Assembly: GCF_050003625.1 (NCBI RefSeq)
Contig: NC_134398.1
Span: 200,812,583-200,876,582, forward strand
Reading direction: 5' to 3'
Length of the DNA: 64,000 nt
Origin: Haematobia irritans
Taxonomy: Eukaryota > Arthropoda > Insecta > Diptera > Muscidae
Part shown: positions 46,111 to 59,412 of the stretch, one piece after another
Layout: each line of letters opens with the position of its first letter
How positions within the stretch are numbered: position 1 is the first letter of the stretch
The notes under the pieces: model-generated
What the model was told of the DNA's origin: nothing
Database searches by the model: none
The model's input: only the letters and a program-made list of their open reading frames with translations
Made by a program: the position numbers and the translations under genes

Positions 46111-46922
46111 AATCATAAATTTCACAAAATTTTTTGTTAACTTGGAAACTTAAAAATTTTTTTAAAATTATAAAATTTTGAAAATTTTTATATTTTCTTG
46201 TGAAATTTTCCAAAAAAAAATAATTACTATTGTCAATTTGACATCTAAATATTTGATTTCACATTAAAAAAAAAAAAAAAAAAAACAAAAAGAGACCCCT
46301 CACAGACATAGTCATTTGTCGGTAATCTCTGGTGTCAGTGACCAATACCAAGTATGAGACATTGGCAAACCTAATTTTAGTTAAATGCCATAGAATGTTG
46401 GCCTCCCACGATTGTGGTGTTGGCAATGGCATTATAAGGTAAATATCGTTAGTGGAAATAAGTTGTTGTTGTTTCTTTCTAATGACATTTAAAAATATAG
46501 AAAAAATTATGAAACTTATGAATATGAATATTCTTTACAGTAGTCAGGGGACTAAAATAGAACCATGTGAAGAAATTTGGGGTTTTTTCGTTCTATACAA
46601 GCAAATTGATGTAAAAACAAATTAAGAAGACTATTCTGTCATTTTTCAAGGATAGTTAAAATAGGTTATCGTGCCTATTCAAATCGTACCTAATCAAATT
46701 TCATAATTTTTAAAATCGACTGACTTATAATTTGTTATTGATCAATATCGATCGTCGCTTAATGTTGGACAAATTGAGTAATGGAAATGTCGTAAAACTT
46801 ATAGTGGTGAAATTGAAATTTGTTAACAGCTTTCTTTGTAGTTATTTATCCTTCATATTTATAAGGTTGGATATTGTTAATCTCTGAAATTAAAGTATGA
46901 TTCTTAGACTACTTAAAATTAT
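46111..46922. other. Non-repetitive spacer; no gene seen
   Basis: A run of about 20 A residues near 46267 marks the start of a more complex sequence (GAGACCCCTCACAGACATAG and onward). Nothing in it is recognised. Confidence 0.35.
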
Positions 46923-47614
46923 AACTTGATATCTCTATTATCATATAAAAGGAAGATTTCCAAAGAGAGCGACTTCCAGTTAAGAAAAGTTTTTCCAATC
47001 CTTGCACCAGGGTGCTTACGATCCATGCGTATACTTAACATTGCTTCACGCAGAACGTATACGCTCCTTTGTCTAATATATAATATTACTCATACGAGGT
47101 AATGTTCTTGGAGTTGAGAATATCATAAAAAGTTTATATTCACCCGGAATAATATTTTTAAGTTTTTTTTTGTCAATTTTTACTATTATCATTAATTTAA
47201 TAGTTATTTTATTTTTTCTTTAGCCGAAATCTTTTTTTTATTATTTCAAATAAATAAACATCTTTTAACTTGATATCTCTATGTTATTTTCATATAAAAG
47301 GAAGATTTCCAAAGAGAGTGACTTCTAGTTACGAAAAGTTTTTCCAATCCTTGCACCAGGGTGCTTATGATCCATGCGTATACGTAACATTGCTTCACGC
47401 AGAACGTATACGCTCCTTTGTCTAATATATAATATTACTCATACGAGGTAATGTTCTTGGAGTTGAGAATGTCATAAAAAGTTTATATTCACCCGGAATA
47501 ATATTTTTAAGTTTTTTTTTGTCAATTTTTACTATTCTCATTAATTTAATAGGTATTTTATTTTTTCTTTAGACGAAATCTTTTTTTATTATTTCAAATA
47601 AATAAAAATCTTTT
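46923..47614. repeat. 344-bp tandem duplication
   Basis: The two units, 46923-47266 and 47267-47614, both start AACTTGATATCTCTAT and end near AAATAAATAAA(A/C)ATCTTTT. They differ at only a few positions and small indels. Each contains a hairpin with perfect 8-bp arms, GCGTATAC and GTATACGC, around a ~22-base loop, in an otherwise moderately complex sequence. No open frame spans the unit. Confidence 0.92.
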
Positions 47615-48597
47615 GTTTTTTTTGAAATTATCATTAACCTTAGAACAAAAATGTCTTCAGGTATTTAATGCCGGCTTAATGTACAACAGTCGATAAGTAG
47701 ACAGATTATCTTGATCTTCTAAAAAAATCCATACAAAAAGTAAATGATCTGTTTTGTTATGTTTTTTTGTTACTCAGTAAAAATTAACAAAAAAAAAACG
47801 TCTACAAATCCACTAAAAATTATTATTTATTTTATTATTATTTTTTATGAGTTGTCGTCTTTTTTTTTGTTAATTTTTATATTCATAAACAAGCAGGTCT
47901 TTGTAAATATATTAATGCCTTGCTTCGCAAGAGGAAGGTAACAACAAACATAATACCAAACATATACATAGCGAGTGGTATATGAATGGCAACCATTACA
48001 GAGGGCAAGTCATCGGTTTTTATGTATAGCCTAAAATGGGAATATAACATATATGTTTTTTAATTTTATTTTAGAGGAGCGTAAACAAATTAACAAAAGA
48101 ATCCCATTTTGTTTTCATGTTCGGCAGCATGAACATTATAATTAAAACTTATAGGCCTATGATATCTGTGTAAAATCTGAATGCTAAGATATATTTGTTA
48201 CGATCATCATCATCATCATCATGTTTTCGTAATATAGGAATATAAAAGACCCACAATGATCATTAGCTAAATATCTTATGGTCTCGTTCGTGCTCATTGA
48301 AAATTATAAAAAAAAGAATTGGGAACCGTAAAAGTCTACATTTTTAAACCAATTAAAAAAAAAACTAGAAAAAATCGATTTTCTAAATTTTGTTTTAATA
48401 TTTATTTAAAAATTAAAATCATTACCACAAAGGAACTTTTATAGGTGCTTGATAATATTTCAGGAACATAATTTCACTATCCAAGCCATAATGAAAAAAA
48501 ACTTATACCCATACGCAAAACTATTTATTGGCAGTTTGTGCAATGAGTTTATTTAAAATATACTAGAAGTTTTCTTTAAGTTTTTTTTGTATATGGG
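47615..48597. other. A+T-rich spacer with an ATC microsatellite
   Basis: ATCATCATCATCATCATC at 48205-48222 is the only notable simple repeat. A 65-codon hydrophobic frame at 47744-47941 is Ile/Phe-rich by composition and is not called. Confidence 0.35.
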
Positions 48598-51189
48598 GGT
48601 TAGGAAATAAAAATGGTCCTTCGACGTGTTAATTTTATATATGTCGAGTACAAGTAGGTAGTAATGAAATCGAATAGGTTTTTATAATATCAATGTTTTC
48701 GATCATGGATTAAAAACAATTTTCTAATAGACTAAAATGACCCTTCCATCACATTTAGTTAAGAAATAAAAATGGTCCTTCGACAAGGAAATGGCAACTA
48801 GGGTTATATTCATGTAGCAATGGAATAGAACAAATTCTGAGCCCATCACTATGTTAAACTTTTCTAATGAATAAAATTGGTCCTTGGATCATAAATTGGA
48901 TATAAAATGTACATAAGCGAATATTTAAAACTTTATAAAAAATATATATTTTTTTAAAATTAATCTCCGATAATTACGGCCTTCTAATAATATTATATTT
49001 AATTCCACTCTATTGTGAAATTCAGTTTCATTCTCTTCTAAAAAAATTAAAACAAAAACCAATATTATATACATGACGTGACAAATTATTATTAATTTTT
49101 AAAAATTGTATATTCTATTTCCATGTCCAAAGTATTGATTGAAGATAGGGGACATGACATGGCAATTATTTTTTTTATTTTTTTTTGTAAATAACTATGC
49201 ACTTGTATTAGGGAGAACAAAAATGTAATATATTTTAGAATATATACATATTTTTATTATCATATATAACCTTGTAAAAGTATAGAGAATTTTTTTGTAT
49301 AAAATAAATACATAGTAATACGTCGTCATTCAACGTGTTCATTATTACAATAGATGCATGATAATATTTCAAGAGAATAATTTCACTAGAAAAGTAATCA
49401 TGCAAAATAATTAAGGAATAAAAATGGTCCTTCGACGTAGTAATATTATATATGTCGAGTGCAAGTAGCAATTAAATTGGAAAACTTTTGATCATAGCAA
49501 TGTTTTTGACCAAGGATTATAAACCATTTTCTATTCGACAAAAATGGTCCATCGATCACATTTGGTTAAGGAATAAAATTAATCCTTCGTCATAGTCATA
49601 GCACCTAACAATATGTTTAAGTACCAATGAAATAGAAAAAGTTTTGATCGGGCCAATGTGTTCAATTGATGATTATAAACAAATTTCTAATTAATAAAAT
49701 TGGTCCTTCGACATGGTAGTATTGTATGAGTCTGTTTCATTAGCAATTGGGAATACATACATACTCGTATAGTAATGAAATAGGAAATGTTTTTATCTGA
49801 TCAATGTCCTCAACTGATAAAATTTCAAGAAAAAAATTTCACTACCAAAGCAATAATGCACAATAATTAAGGAAACAAAATGTTCCCACGACGTATTAAT
49901 GTTTTATATACACTGCACAATGAAATCGAACAAGTTTTAAATATATCAATTGCTTTGATTGAGAATTATAAATAATTTTCTTATCGACATAAATGGTCCT
50001 TCGATCTCATTTGGTCAAGGAATTAAATTGGCCCCAAATGAAACAGAATAAGTTTTGATCAGAACAATGTGATCAACTGCTGATTATAAACAATTTTCTA
50101 ATGAACAAAAATGGTCCTTCGACATGGTTATATCGTATGAGCCTTGTTGAGTAACAACTAGGTATACAAACAAATTGTAATGAAATAAGAAAAGTTCAAA
50201 AGATCAGACCCATGTCATCAATTGATAAAATTTCAAGAAAATAATTTCACTACGAAAGCAATAATGTATAATATTTAATGAATAAAAATGGTCCTTAGAC
50301 GTGTTAATGTTATATATACAATGAGCAATGAAATCGAACAAGTTTTAATCATATCAATTGTTTTGATTGAGGATTATAAATAATTTTCTAATTGACAAAA
50401 ATGGTCCTTTGATCACATTTGGTTATGGAATACAAATGCCCCTTTGAAACGGTAATATCATCTAGGAAATAGAGAAAGTTTTGATTAGACTAATGTATTC
50501 AAACGATTATTATAAACATTTTATGGACAAAAATGGTTCTGCAAACAAATTTTGTTGAGGAATAAAAATGGTCCTTCGAAGAGTCAAGGTTAGTAGGACC
50601 TAGAAATATATTCAAATAGATAATGACATCGAAAGAGTTTTTAACATAGTAATACGTTCAACGGAGGATTCTAAACAATTTTCTACTGGACCCCTTCCAG
50701 CACATTTCATTAAGGATGTAGCAATGAAATAGAAAGTTTTTATGATACTAATATGTTCAACTGAAACAATTTTCCAATGGATCAAAATGCGCCTTCAACC
50801 ACATTTGATTAAGGAATAAAATTGGTCCTTCGACATGGTTATATTATATGAATTGAGTTGAGAAGGAAATTAGGAATATATACAAATAAAAGTGAAATAG
50901 GAAAAGATTTGATATGAACGATGTGTTTAACTGAGGATTATAAATCTAATTTTCTAATGAATAAAAATGGTTCATAGACCACATTTGGTTAAGGAATAAA
51001 AATGGTCCTTCGACGAGGTAATATTATATATAATATATATGTATATGTTAAGGTGAGTAGGAATTAGAAGTACATATATTAAAATAGCAATGAAATGGAA
51101 AACGTTTTCATCAGATCATTGAGGATTAGACATAATTTTCTAATGGATAAAAATGGTCCTTCGACCACCTTTGATTAATGAAGGAGAAT

Positions 51190-52255
51190 GATTCTTCGAC
51201 ATGGAAATATTTTTACAGGTATTATGAATATACACAAATGTCTCTTCGACCACATTTGAAAATATTTCAAAATAAGTTCTAATACGAAATATTCTTGAAA
51301 TACACCACTACATACATTAAATCCCAAGCCAATGAAACGTCTCATATCTTCTAGAAATTGGAATGAATCTCTAAATCCCTTTTGCGTATTAGAGCTTAGC
51401 TTTTCTTCATAATTCCATGAAAGCTTCATACTGCTGATCCTTTCTGTATCGAGTTTCTCAACCATAATGTCATTTTGTGTTTTTATTTTTTGCTTTCTTA
51501 AATTCTCCAATGCAAACCAAGCAAACTAAATATTCTGCCGGAAAGTTCATTCGTCTGGAAAATAAGACAACTCATGCGTTTAAATTGCTGCAGAGACCAA
51601 ACGATATAACGAACGACCGACCTTTTTCTTGGATGCCAAAGAAAATCCAAACAACATGAAAAGGACAACACTAAGGAAGTATCCAAGTTTGCAGTGTAAC
51701 AATGGTGAAGGTGGTAAATCTGGTTTTAGTTCATCTCCATAAAATGACAATACAAAAGAATGATATTTATTACGTTTGGTTAACACCAACGACTTTACCA
51801 CCACAATCGCCAGAAGCATCATCTTTACTGCTTGATCATAGCCAAATTTAAAGTGCAGGCAAAAATGTGATTTGGATAAGTATAAGTTTTATATTTTCCA
51901 TGGGATACAAAGAATATCGAAGATACAGAAATTTCCGGACAAAGCAAGCATACCTTCTAAAGAACTGACATTTGTGAAGAGTATAATCATAAATTATACT
52001 TAAATCTCCAATATCTTCCCTTGTGTTAGAATTACCCATTGATGTAGACTATCTGATACGGTTGGTGTTTTATTGCATGGATATTTTTGTGATTGAAAAT
52101 TCTATCGGTAAGAGAAAAATAAAGATTTTGTTCAAAACGTTCAAAATGCTTCAGTTTCGGATTTTCATATTACGTAGTAAAACCTTAGCCTTTTCTCTAA
52201 AACATAATTTAATAACAAATATAAACTCAAAAAAGGAATATGATCATCCGAAACA
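51190..52255 (-). pseudogene. Non-satellite island with coding-like minus-strand segments, unidentified
   Basis: Within the satellite, about 1 kb has more even composition and reads as a series of minus-strand segments in different frames: 52039-51848 (starts MGNSNTREDIGDLSIIYDYT), 51843-51580 (FGYDQAVKMMLLAIVVVKSL ... SFYGDELKPDLPPSPLLHC ... LGYFLSVVLFMLFGFSLA, with two hydrophobic stretches that could be membrane segments), and 51510-51270 (ENLRKQKIKTQNDIMVEKLD ... FRDSFQFLEDMRRFIGLGFN). Their order is consistent with one broken gene. I do not recognise a family; a chemoreceptor-like membrane protein is one thought, without motif support. It could also be chance. Confidence 0.25.
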
Positions 52256-52884
52256 TGTTTCATTGGATAAAAATGGTCCTTCGACCACATTTGGTCAAGG
52301 CATAAACTGACGTGGTAATATTATATAAGTCACTAGGAATAGATTTAAACAGTAATGACATCGAAAAAGATTTGATCAGAAAAATATGTTCAACTGTGCC
52401 TTAACCACATTTAAGGAATAAAAATGGTCCTTCGACATGGTAATATTATATGAGTCGATATAGGAATGAAATAGAAAAAGTTTTGATCAGACAAATGTGT
52501 TCAATTCATTTTCTATTGAAAAAAAATACTCTTTCGACCACATTGGGTTAAAAACTAAACTAAAAATTCTTCGACATGGTAATATTATATGAGTCGAACT
52601 AGGAAAACAGCAATGAAATAGGAAAAGTTTTGATCAAATCTAACGTGTGATTATAAACCATTTTCTAAGGGAGAAAATGGTCCTTCGACCACATTTAGTT
52701 AAGGAATATACTGGTCCTTCGATGATATAACTAGGAATATATTGAAATGGTAGTGAAATCGAAAAAAATTTTGATCAGCTCAACTGGAGCTTATAAACCA
52801 TTTGCGAATATATTAAAATGGTCCTTCGACCACATTTGTCAATGAATAAAACTGGTCTTTCGATATGATAATATTATATGAGTC

Positions 52885-53100
52885 GAACTAATGGCGATTT
52901 CGTTTGGGAAAAAAAGAGGCAACATCCTCGAAATTGATGGCAAAATATGAAGGTAACTATCATAGATTTTGGACCCTGTATCCCTCACAATATTATGAAT
53001 TAACAATAACTTTGGAATGACACCGTCATTTGGGCGAAAATACAATGAGGAAAAAAGTAGTGTAACACCAAGGTAACATATTTTTTGTGAATCGAAAACG
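52885..53100. other. Second non-satellite island in the GGTCCTTCGAC satellite
   Basis: About 215 bases (ATGGCGATTTCGTTTGGGAA onward) do not match the satellite. The plus strand opens with ATG and 18 further codons; the minus strand is open for 68 codons (52839-53045, containing NDGVIPKLLLIHNIVRDTGS). I cannot tell which strand, if either, was coding. Confidence 0.3.
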
Positions 53101-55335
53101 CCATGAGAATGTATACAAATAGCAATGAAATAGAAAAAGTTTTGATCAAACCTATGTATTCAGGTGAGGATTATAAAGAATGTTCTACGTGAAAAAATGG
53201 AAAAAATAGTTAAGGAATAAACTTTCGACGATGTAATTAGGAATATATTCAAATGGTAGTGAAATCGAAAAATTTTGATTAGATCAAAATATCCAAGTGG
53301 GGCAAATAAACCATTTTCGAAAGGTTAAAAATGTTCCTTCGACCACATTTGGTCGAGGAATAAAATTGGTCCTTCGACATGATAGTATTATAGAGTCGAA
53401 CTAGGAAAGTATACAAATGGCAATGAAATAGAAAAAGTTTTGATGAGATCTATGTGGTTAGGTGAGGATTATAAATTATTTTCTAATGGACAAAAATGGT
53501 CCTTCGATGAGATTGGATTAAAAAATAAACTGGTCCTTCGACGAGGTAACTAGGTATTATATGAGTCGAACCAGGAAAACAGCAATGAAATAGAAAAAGT
53601 GATGATCAGACCTAAGTGTTCAAAGTATACAAATAGCAGTGAAATAGAAAATGCTCTGATCAGACCTATGTGCTTAAGTGAGGATTACAAATCATTATCT
53701 AATGGACAAAAATGGTCCTTCGATCACATTGGATTAAGAAATAAACTGATCCTTCGACGAGGTAACTAGGTATTATATGAGTCGAACCAGGAAAAAGGCA
53801 ATGAAATAGAAGAAGTGATGATCAGGCCTAAGTCTTATAAACCATTTTCTAAGGGGAAAATGGTCATTCGACCACATTTGGTTAAAAAATAATCTGGTCC
53901 TTCGACGAGGTAATTAGGAATATATTCAAATGGTAGTGAAATCGAAAAATTTTGATTAGATCAAAATGTCCAACTGGGGCTAATAAACCATTTTCGAAAG
54001 GTTAAAAATGGTCCTTCGACCACATTTGGTCGAGGAATAAAATTGGTCCATCGACATGATAGTATTATAGAGTCGAACTAGGAAAGTATACAAATGGCAA
54101 TGAAATAGAAAAAGTTTTGATCAGATCTATGTGGTTAGGTGAGGATTATAAATCATTATCTAATGGACAAAGATGGTCCTTCGATCAGATTGGATTAAGA
54201 AATAAACTGGTCCTTCGACAAGGTAACTAGGTATTATATGAGTCGAACCTGGAAAAAGGCAATGAAATAGAAGAAGTGATGATCAAACCTAAGTCTTATA
54301 AACCATTTTCTAAGAGGAAAATGGTCCTTCGACCACATTTGGTTAAGGAATAAACTGGTCCTTCGACGAGGTAATTAGGAATATATTCAAACGTCAGTGA
54401 AATCGAAAAATTTTGATCAGATCAAAGAGGAATAAAGCTGGGGCTAATAAGGAATAAACTGGTCCTTCGACGAGGTAATTAGGAATATATTCATATGGTA
54501 GTGAAATCGAAAAATTTTGATTAGATCAAAATGTCCAACGGGGGCCAATAAACCATTTTCGAAAGGTTAAAAATGGTCCTTCGACCACATTTGGTCGAGG
54601 AATAAAATTGGTCCTTCGACATGATAGTATTATAGAGTCGAACTAGGAAAGTATACAAATGGCAATGAAATAGAAAAAGTTTTGATGAGATCTATGTGGT
54701 TAGGTGAGGATTATAAATTATTTTCTAATGGACAAAAATGGTCCTTCGATCAGATTGGATTGGTCTTATAAACCATTTTCTAAGGGGAAAATGGTCATTC
54801 GACCACATTTGGTTAAAAAATAATCTGGTCCTTCGACGGGGTAATTAGGAATATATTCAAATGATAGTGAAATCGAAAAATTTTGATCAGATCAAAGTGT
54901 CTAACTGGGGCTAATAAACCATTTTCGAATAGATAAGAATGGTCTTTCGACCACATTTGGTCGAAGAATAAAATTGGTCCTACGACATGATAGTATTATA
55001 GAGTCGAACTAGGAATGTATACAAATAGCAATGAAATAGAAAAAGTTTTGATCAGACCTATGTGTTCAGGTGCGGATTATAAATCATTTTCTGAGGGACA
55101 AAAATGGTCCTTCGACCACATTTGGTTAAGGTCGAGGAATAAAGCTGGTCCTTCGACATGATAATATTGTATGAGTCGAACTAAGAATGTATACAAATAG
55201 CAATGAAATAGAACAATTTTTGATCAGACATATGTGTTCAGGTGAGGATTATAAACCATTTTTAAGGGAAAAAAATGGTCCTTCGATAACATTTGGTTAA
55301 ATAATAAACTGGTCCTTCGACGAGGTAATATAATA

Positions 55336-56337
55336 AATAATAAAAACATTTTCCCCATTTTTTTTTGTAATTGTGGTTTATGAGAATAAATTGGATTTTA
55401 CTTTTCAAATAACGGTTTTTAATAACTTTTGGGATAACTTGGATTTAGTTTTGGTTCTTAAAAACGAGAAATCCCGAACTGCAAACAAACCGATTTCAAT
55501 ATATATGAATTAACTTTTGATTGCGAAGGACGTAGCCACGTAATGATAAAAGGAAACTAGGAAAGCAAAAAACACTACATTTTGTATTCATGGGCAAATC
55601 TATGCCTAGAAATCTTAGATAACTCACTTTATTTGTGTTGGTATCAATACTTAATTGGCTTATCCGAGATGTTGTTGTTGTTCTTTTTCATTTGCCATTC
55701 TATAGGAGAGATTATCTAAAGACACGTATTTACGCTCAAGACTTTTTTAGTATTTGCATGCATGCGTACATGTCGTCGATAAGAAGCAACTAAAAAATGC
55801 ATTTGTATGCGAAACTGTCAAGTGGCGTAGTTAATTTGAACGCATGACTCATTTTCATATCATTTTGGGCCTCATTCAATGCCAATGCAGAAACACAAAT
55901 TGAAGAAAGCCTGTTTTTCATTTTATCGTTTTGCAAAAAAACTACAAAAAGAGGTTGAAATATACAATATAATCACACCCAATATTCAATAAACATACAC
56001 TACCATATTATGTATTTGGACACACACATATACATATATATACGCATATGTATGTTGTCAAGTCTAGAAACCGTAGTCGTAGACATGTGTGGGTCTTACT
56101 AATTGCCAAAGGTTCAAAGCTTAATAATATGTATAAGAACCATGAAAAGCTTCGGCAAATAACAGCAACTACGAAAAAAATATATAAATTTGTTCAGAAA
56201 TTAATTAAAATGAAACCTTTGCTCTAGACTCATTAATGTTTTTGTCTTTTGTATAAAAATTGAAAGTTATTTAAAGTGGAAACTTTTTTTTTGAGGCGTT
56301 TAAATTTTGTATTAAAACCAAGGAACCACAATCATTT
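55336..56337. other. Unique sequence; no gene seen
   Basis: Normal-complexity A+T-rich sequence with ACACACATATACATATATAT near 56020-56040. It is unlike the neighbouring satellites. No splice or coding signal is convincing. Confidence 0.4.
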
Positions 56338-59300
56338 CAAAACTTGCGAGGAATTTTAGGGGCAACATTAACGGGCAAAATCTTGAAAATCACTTTTTGA
56401 CAACATTTTCTGTAGAAAAAAATGTTGACAAAATTTTCTAAAGAAATAAAATTTTGACAAAATTTTCTGTAGAAATAAAATTTTGACAAAATTTTCTATA
56501 GAAATAAAATTTTGACAAAATTTTCTATAGAAATAAAATTTTGACAAAATTTTCTATAGAAATAAAATGTTGACAAAATTTTCTATAGAAATAAAATTTT
56601 GACAAAATTTTCTATAGAAATAAAATTTTGACAAAATTTTCTATAGAAATAAAATTTTGACAAAATTTTCTATAGAAATAAAATTTTGACAAAATTTGCT
56701 ATAGAAATAAAATTTTGAGAAAATTTTCTATAGAAATAAAATTTTGAGAAAATTTTCTATAGGAATAAAATTTAGACAAAATTTTCTATACAAATAAAAT
56801 TTTGACAAAATTTTATATACAAATAAAATTTTGACAAAATTTTATATAGAAATAAAATTTTGACAAAATTATCTATAGGGAGCCACCGTGGTGCAATGGT
56901 TAGCATGCCCGCCTTGCATACACAAGGTCGTGGGTTCGATTCCTGCTACGACCGAACACCAACAAGTTTTTCAGCGGTGGATTATCCCACCTCAGTAATG
57001 CTGGTGACATTTCTGAGGGTTTCAAAGCTTCTCGAAGTGGTTTCACTGGAATGTGGAACGCCGTTCGGACTCGGCTATAAAAAGGAGGTCCCTTGTCATT
57101 GAGCTTAACATGGAATCGGGCAGCACTCAGTGATAAGAAAGAAGTTCACCACTGTGGTATCACAATGGACTGAATAGTCTAAGTGAGCCTGATACATCGG
57201 GCTGCCACATAACCTAACCTAACCTAACCTATCTATTGAAATAAAATTTTGACAAAATTTTCTACAGAAATAAAATTTTGACAAAATTTTCTATAGAAAT
57301 AAAATTTTGACAAAATTTTCTACAGAAATAAAATTTTGACAAAATTTTCTATAGAAATAAAATTTTGACAAAATTTTCTATAGAAATAAAATTTTGACAA
57401 AATTTTCTATAGAAACAAAATTTTGACTAAATTTTCTATAGAAATAAAATTTTGACAAAATTTTCTATAGAAATAAAATTTTGACAAAATTTTCTATAGA
57501 AATAAAATTTTGAAAAGATTTTCTATAGAAATAAAATTTTGAAAAAATTTTCTACAGAAATACAATTTTGACAAAATTTTCTATAGAAATAAAATTTTGA
57601 CAAAATTTTCTATAGAAATAAAATTTTGACAAAATTTTCTATTTTCTAAAAAAAATCCTATAGAAATAATATGTTGGCAAAATTTCTATAAAAATAAAAA
57701 TGAGAAAATTGTGTATAGTAATAAAATTTTGAGAAAATTTTCTATAGAAATAAAATTTTGAGAAAGTTTTCTATATAAATAAAATTTTGAGAAAGTTTTC
57801 TATATAAATAAAATTTTGAGAAAATTTTCTATAGCAATAAAATTTTAAGAAAATTTTCTATAGAAATAAAATTTTGAGAAAATTTTCTATAGAAATAAAA
57901 TATTGAGAAAATTTTCTATAGAAATATTTTGACAAAATTTTCTATAGAAATAAAATTTTGACAAAATTTTCTATAGAAATACAATTTTGACAAAATTTTC
58001 TATAGAAATAAAATGTTGACAAAATTTTCTATAGAAATAAAATTTTGACAAAATTTTTTATAGAAATAAAATTTTGACAAAATTTTCTATAGAAATAAAA
58101 TGTTGACAAAATTATCGATAGAAATAAAATTTTGACAAAATTTTCTATAGAAATAAAATTTTGACAAAATTTTCTATAGAAACAAAATTTTGACAAAATT
58201 TTCTATAGAAATAAAATTTTGACAAAATTTTTTATAGAAATAAAATTTTGACAACATTTTTTATAAAAATCTTGACAAAATTTTTTATAAAAATAAAATC
58301 TTGACAAAATTTTCTATAGAAATAAAATTTTGACAAAATTTTCTATAGAAATAAAATTTTGACAAAATTATCGATAGAAATAAAATTTTGACAAAATTTT
58401 CTATAGAAATAAAATTTTGATGAAATTTTCTATAGAAATAACATTTTGACAAAATTTTCTATAGATATAAAATTTTGACAAAATTTTCTATAGAAATAAA
58501 ATTTCGACAAAATTTTCTATAGAAATAAAATTTTTGACAAAATTTTCTGAAGAAATAAAATTTTAACAAAATTTTTTATAGAACTAAAATTTTGACAAAA
58601 TTTTCTATAGAAATAAAATTTTGACAAAATTTTCTATAGAAATAAAATGTTGACAAAATTTTCTATAGAAATAAAATTTGTTCTAAATTTTCCGTAGAAA
58701 TAGAATTTTTACAAAATTTGCTATAGAAATAAAATTTTGACAAAATTTTCTATAGAAATAAAATTTTGACAAAATTTTCTATAAAAATAATATTTTGATA
58801 AAATTTTCTATAGAAATAAAATTTTACCAAAAGCGTCTATAGAACTAAAATTTTTACAAAATTTTCTATAGAAATAAAATTTTACCAAAAGCGTCGAGAG
58901 AACTAAATTTTTTACAAAATTTTCTATAGAAATAAAATTTTGAAAAAATTTGATATAGAAATAAAAGTTTTACAAAATTTTCTATAGAAATAATATTTTG
59001 ACAACATTTTCTATAGAAATAAAATTTTATCAAAGTTTTCTATTTTCTAAAAAATCTTATAGAAATAAAATGTTGGCAAAATTTCTATAGAAATAAAAAT
59101 GAAAAAATTTCGTATAGTAATAAAATTTTGAGAAAATTTTCTATAGACATAAAATTTTGAGAAAATTTTCTATTTAAATAAAATTTTGAGAAAATTTTCT
59201 ATAGCAATAAAATTTTAAGAAAATTAATAAGATTTTGACAAAATTTTCTATAGAAATAAAATTTTGACAAAATTTTCTATAGAAATAAAATTTTTACAAA

Positions 59301-59412
59301 ATTTTCTATAGAAATAAAATTTTGACGAAACTTTCTATAGAAATAAAAATTTGCAAAAATTGCGAGGAATTTTAGGGACAACATTAATCTTGAAAATCAC
59401 TTTTTGACAAAA
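56338..59412. repeat. ~65-bp direct repeat flanking the 56-59 kb array
   Basis: TTGCGAGGAATTTTAGGGGC then AACATTAA and ATCTTGAAAATCACTTTTTG occur at about 56344-56402. They recur with small changes at about 59358-59412, each time leading into 29-bp units. The array therefore starts again after its own left flank, as expected if flank plus array form a larger repeated block. Confidence 0.85.

Larger units (their letters stand above)
48598..55335 (+). repeat. GGTCCTTCGAC satellite with irregular ~110-310-bp spacing
   Basis: The motif GGTCCTTCGAC or close variants recurs roughly twice per unit: once as AATGGTCCTTCGACCACATT and once as TGGTCCTTCGACGAGGTAAT or TCGACATGGTAATATTATAT. Other constant parts are AATGAAATAGAAAAAGTTTT, GATCAGACCTATGTG and GGATTATAAACCATTTTCTA. 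Spacing is irregular in 48.6-51 kb and tighter in 53-55.3 kb. There, blocks are themselves duplicated: GGTCGAGGAATAAAATTGGT recurs at 53351, 54028 and 54593. Two islands (51190-52255 and about 52885-53100) are not satellite. Confidence 0.9.

Noticed and set aside
56878..56955. A functional tRNA gene
   Set aside because: Box A and box B are present but the sequence continues into a SINE body with an AACCT tail and target duplications, and no good cloverleaf or CCA-ready acceptor stem is seen.
57205..57229. Telomeric repeat from AACCTAACCTAACC
   Set aside because: It is the 3' tail of the SINE, only about four units long, inside an insertion with its own target duplication.
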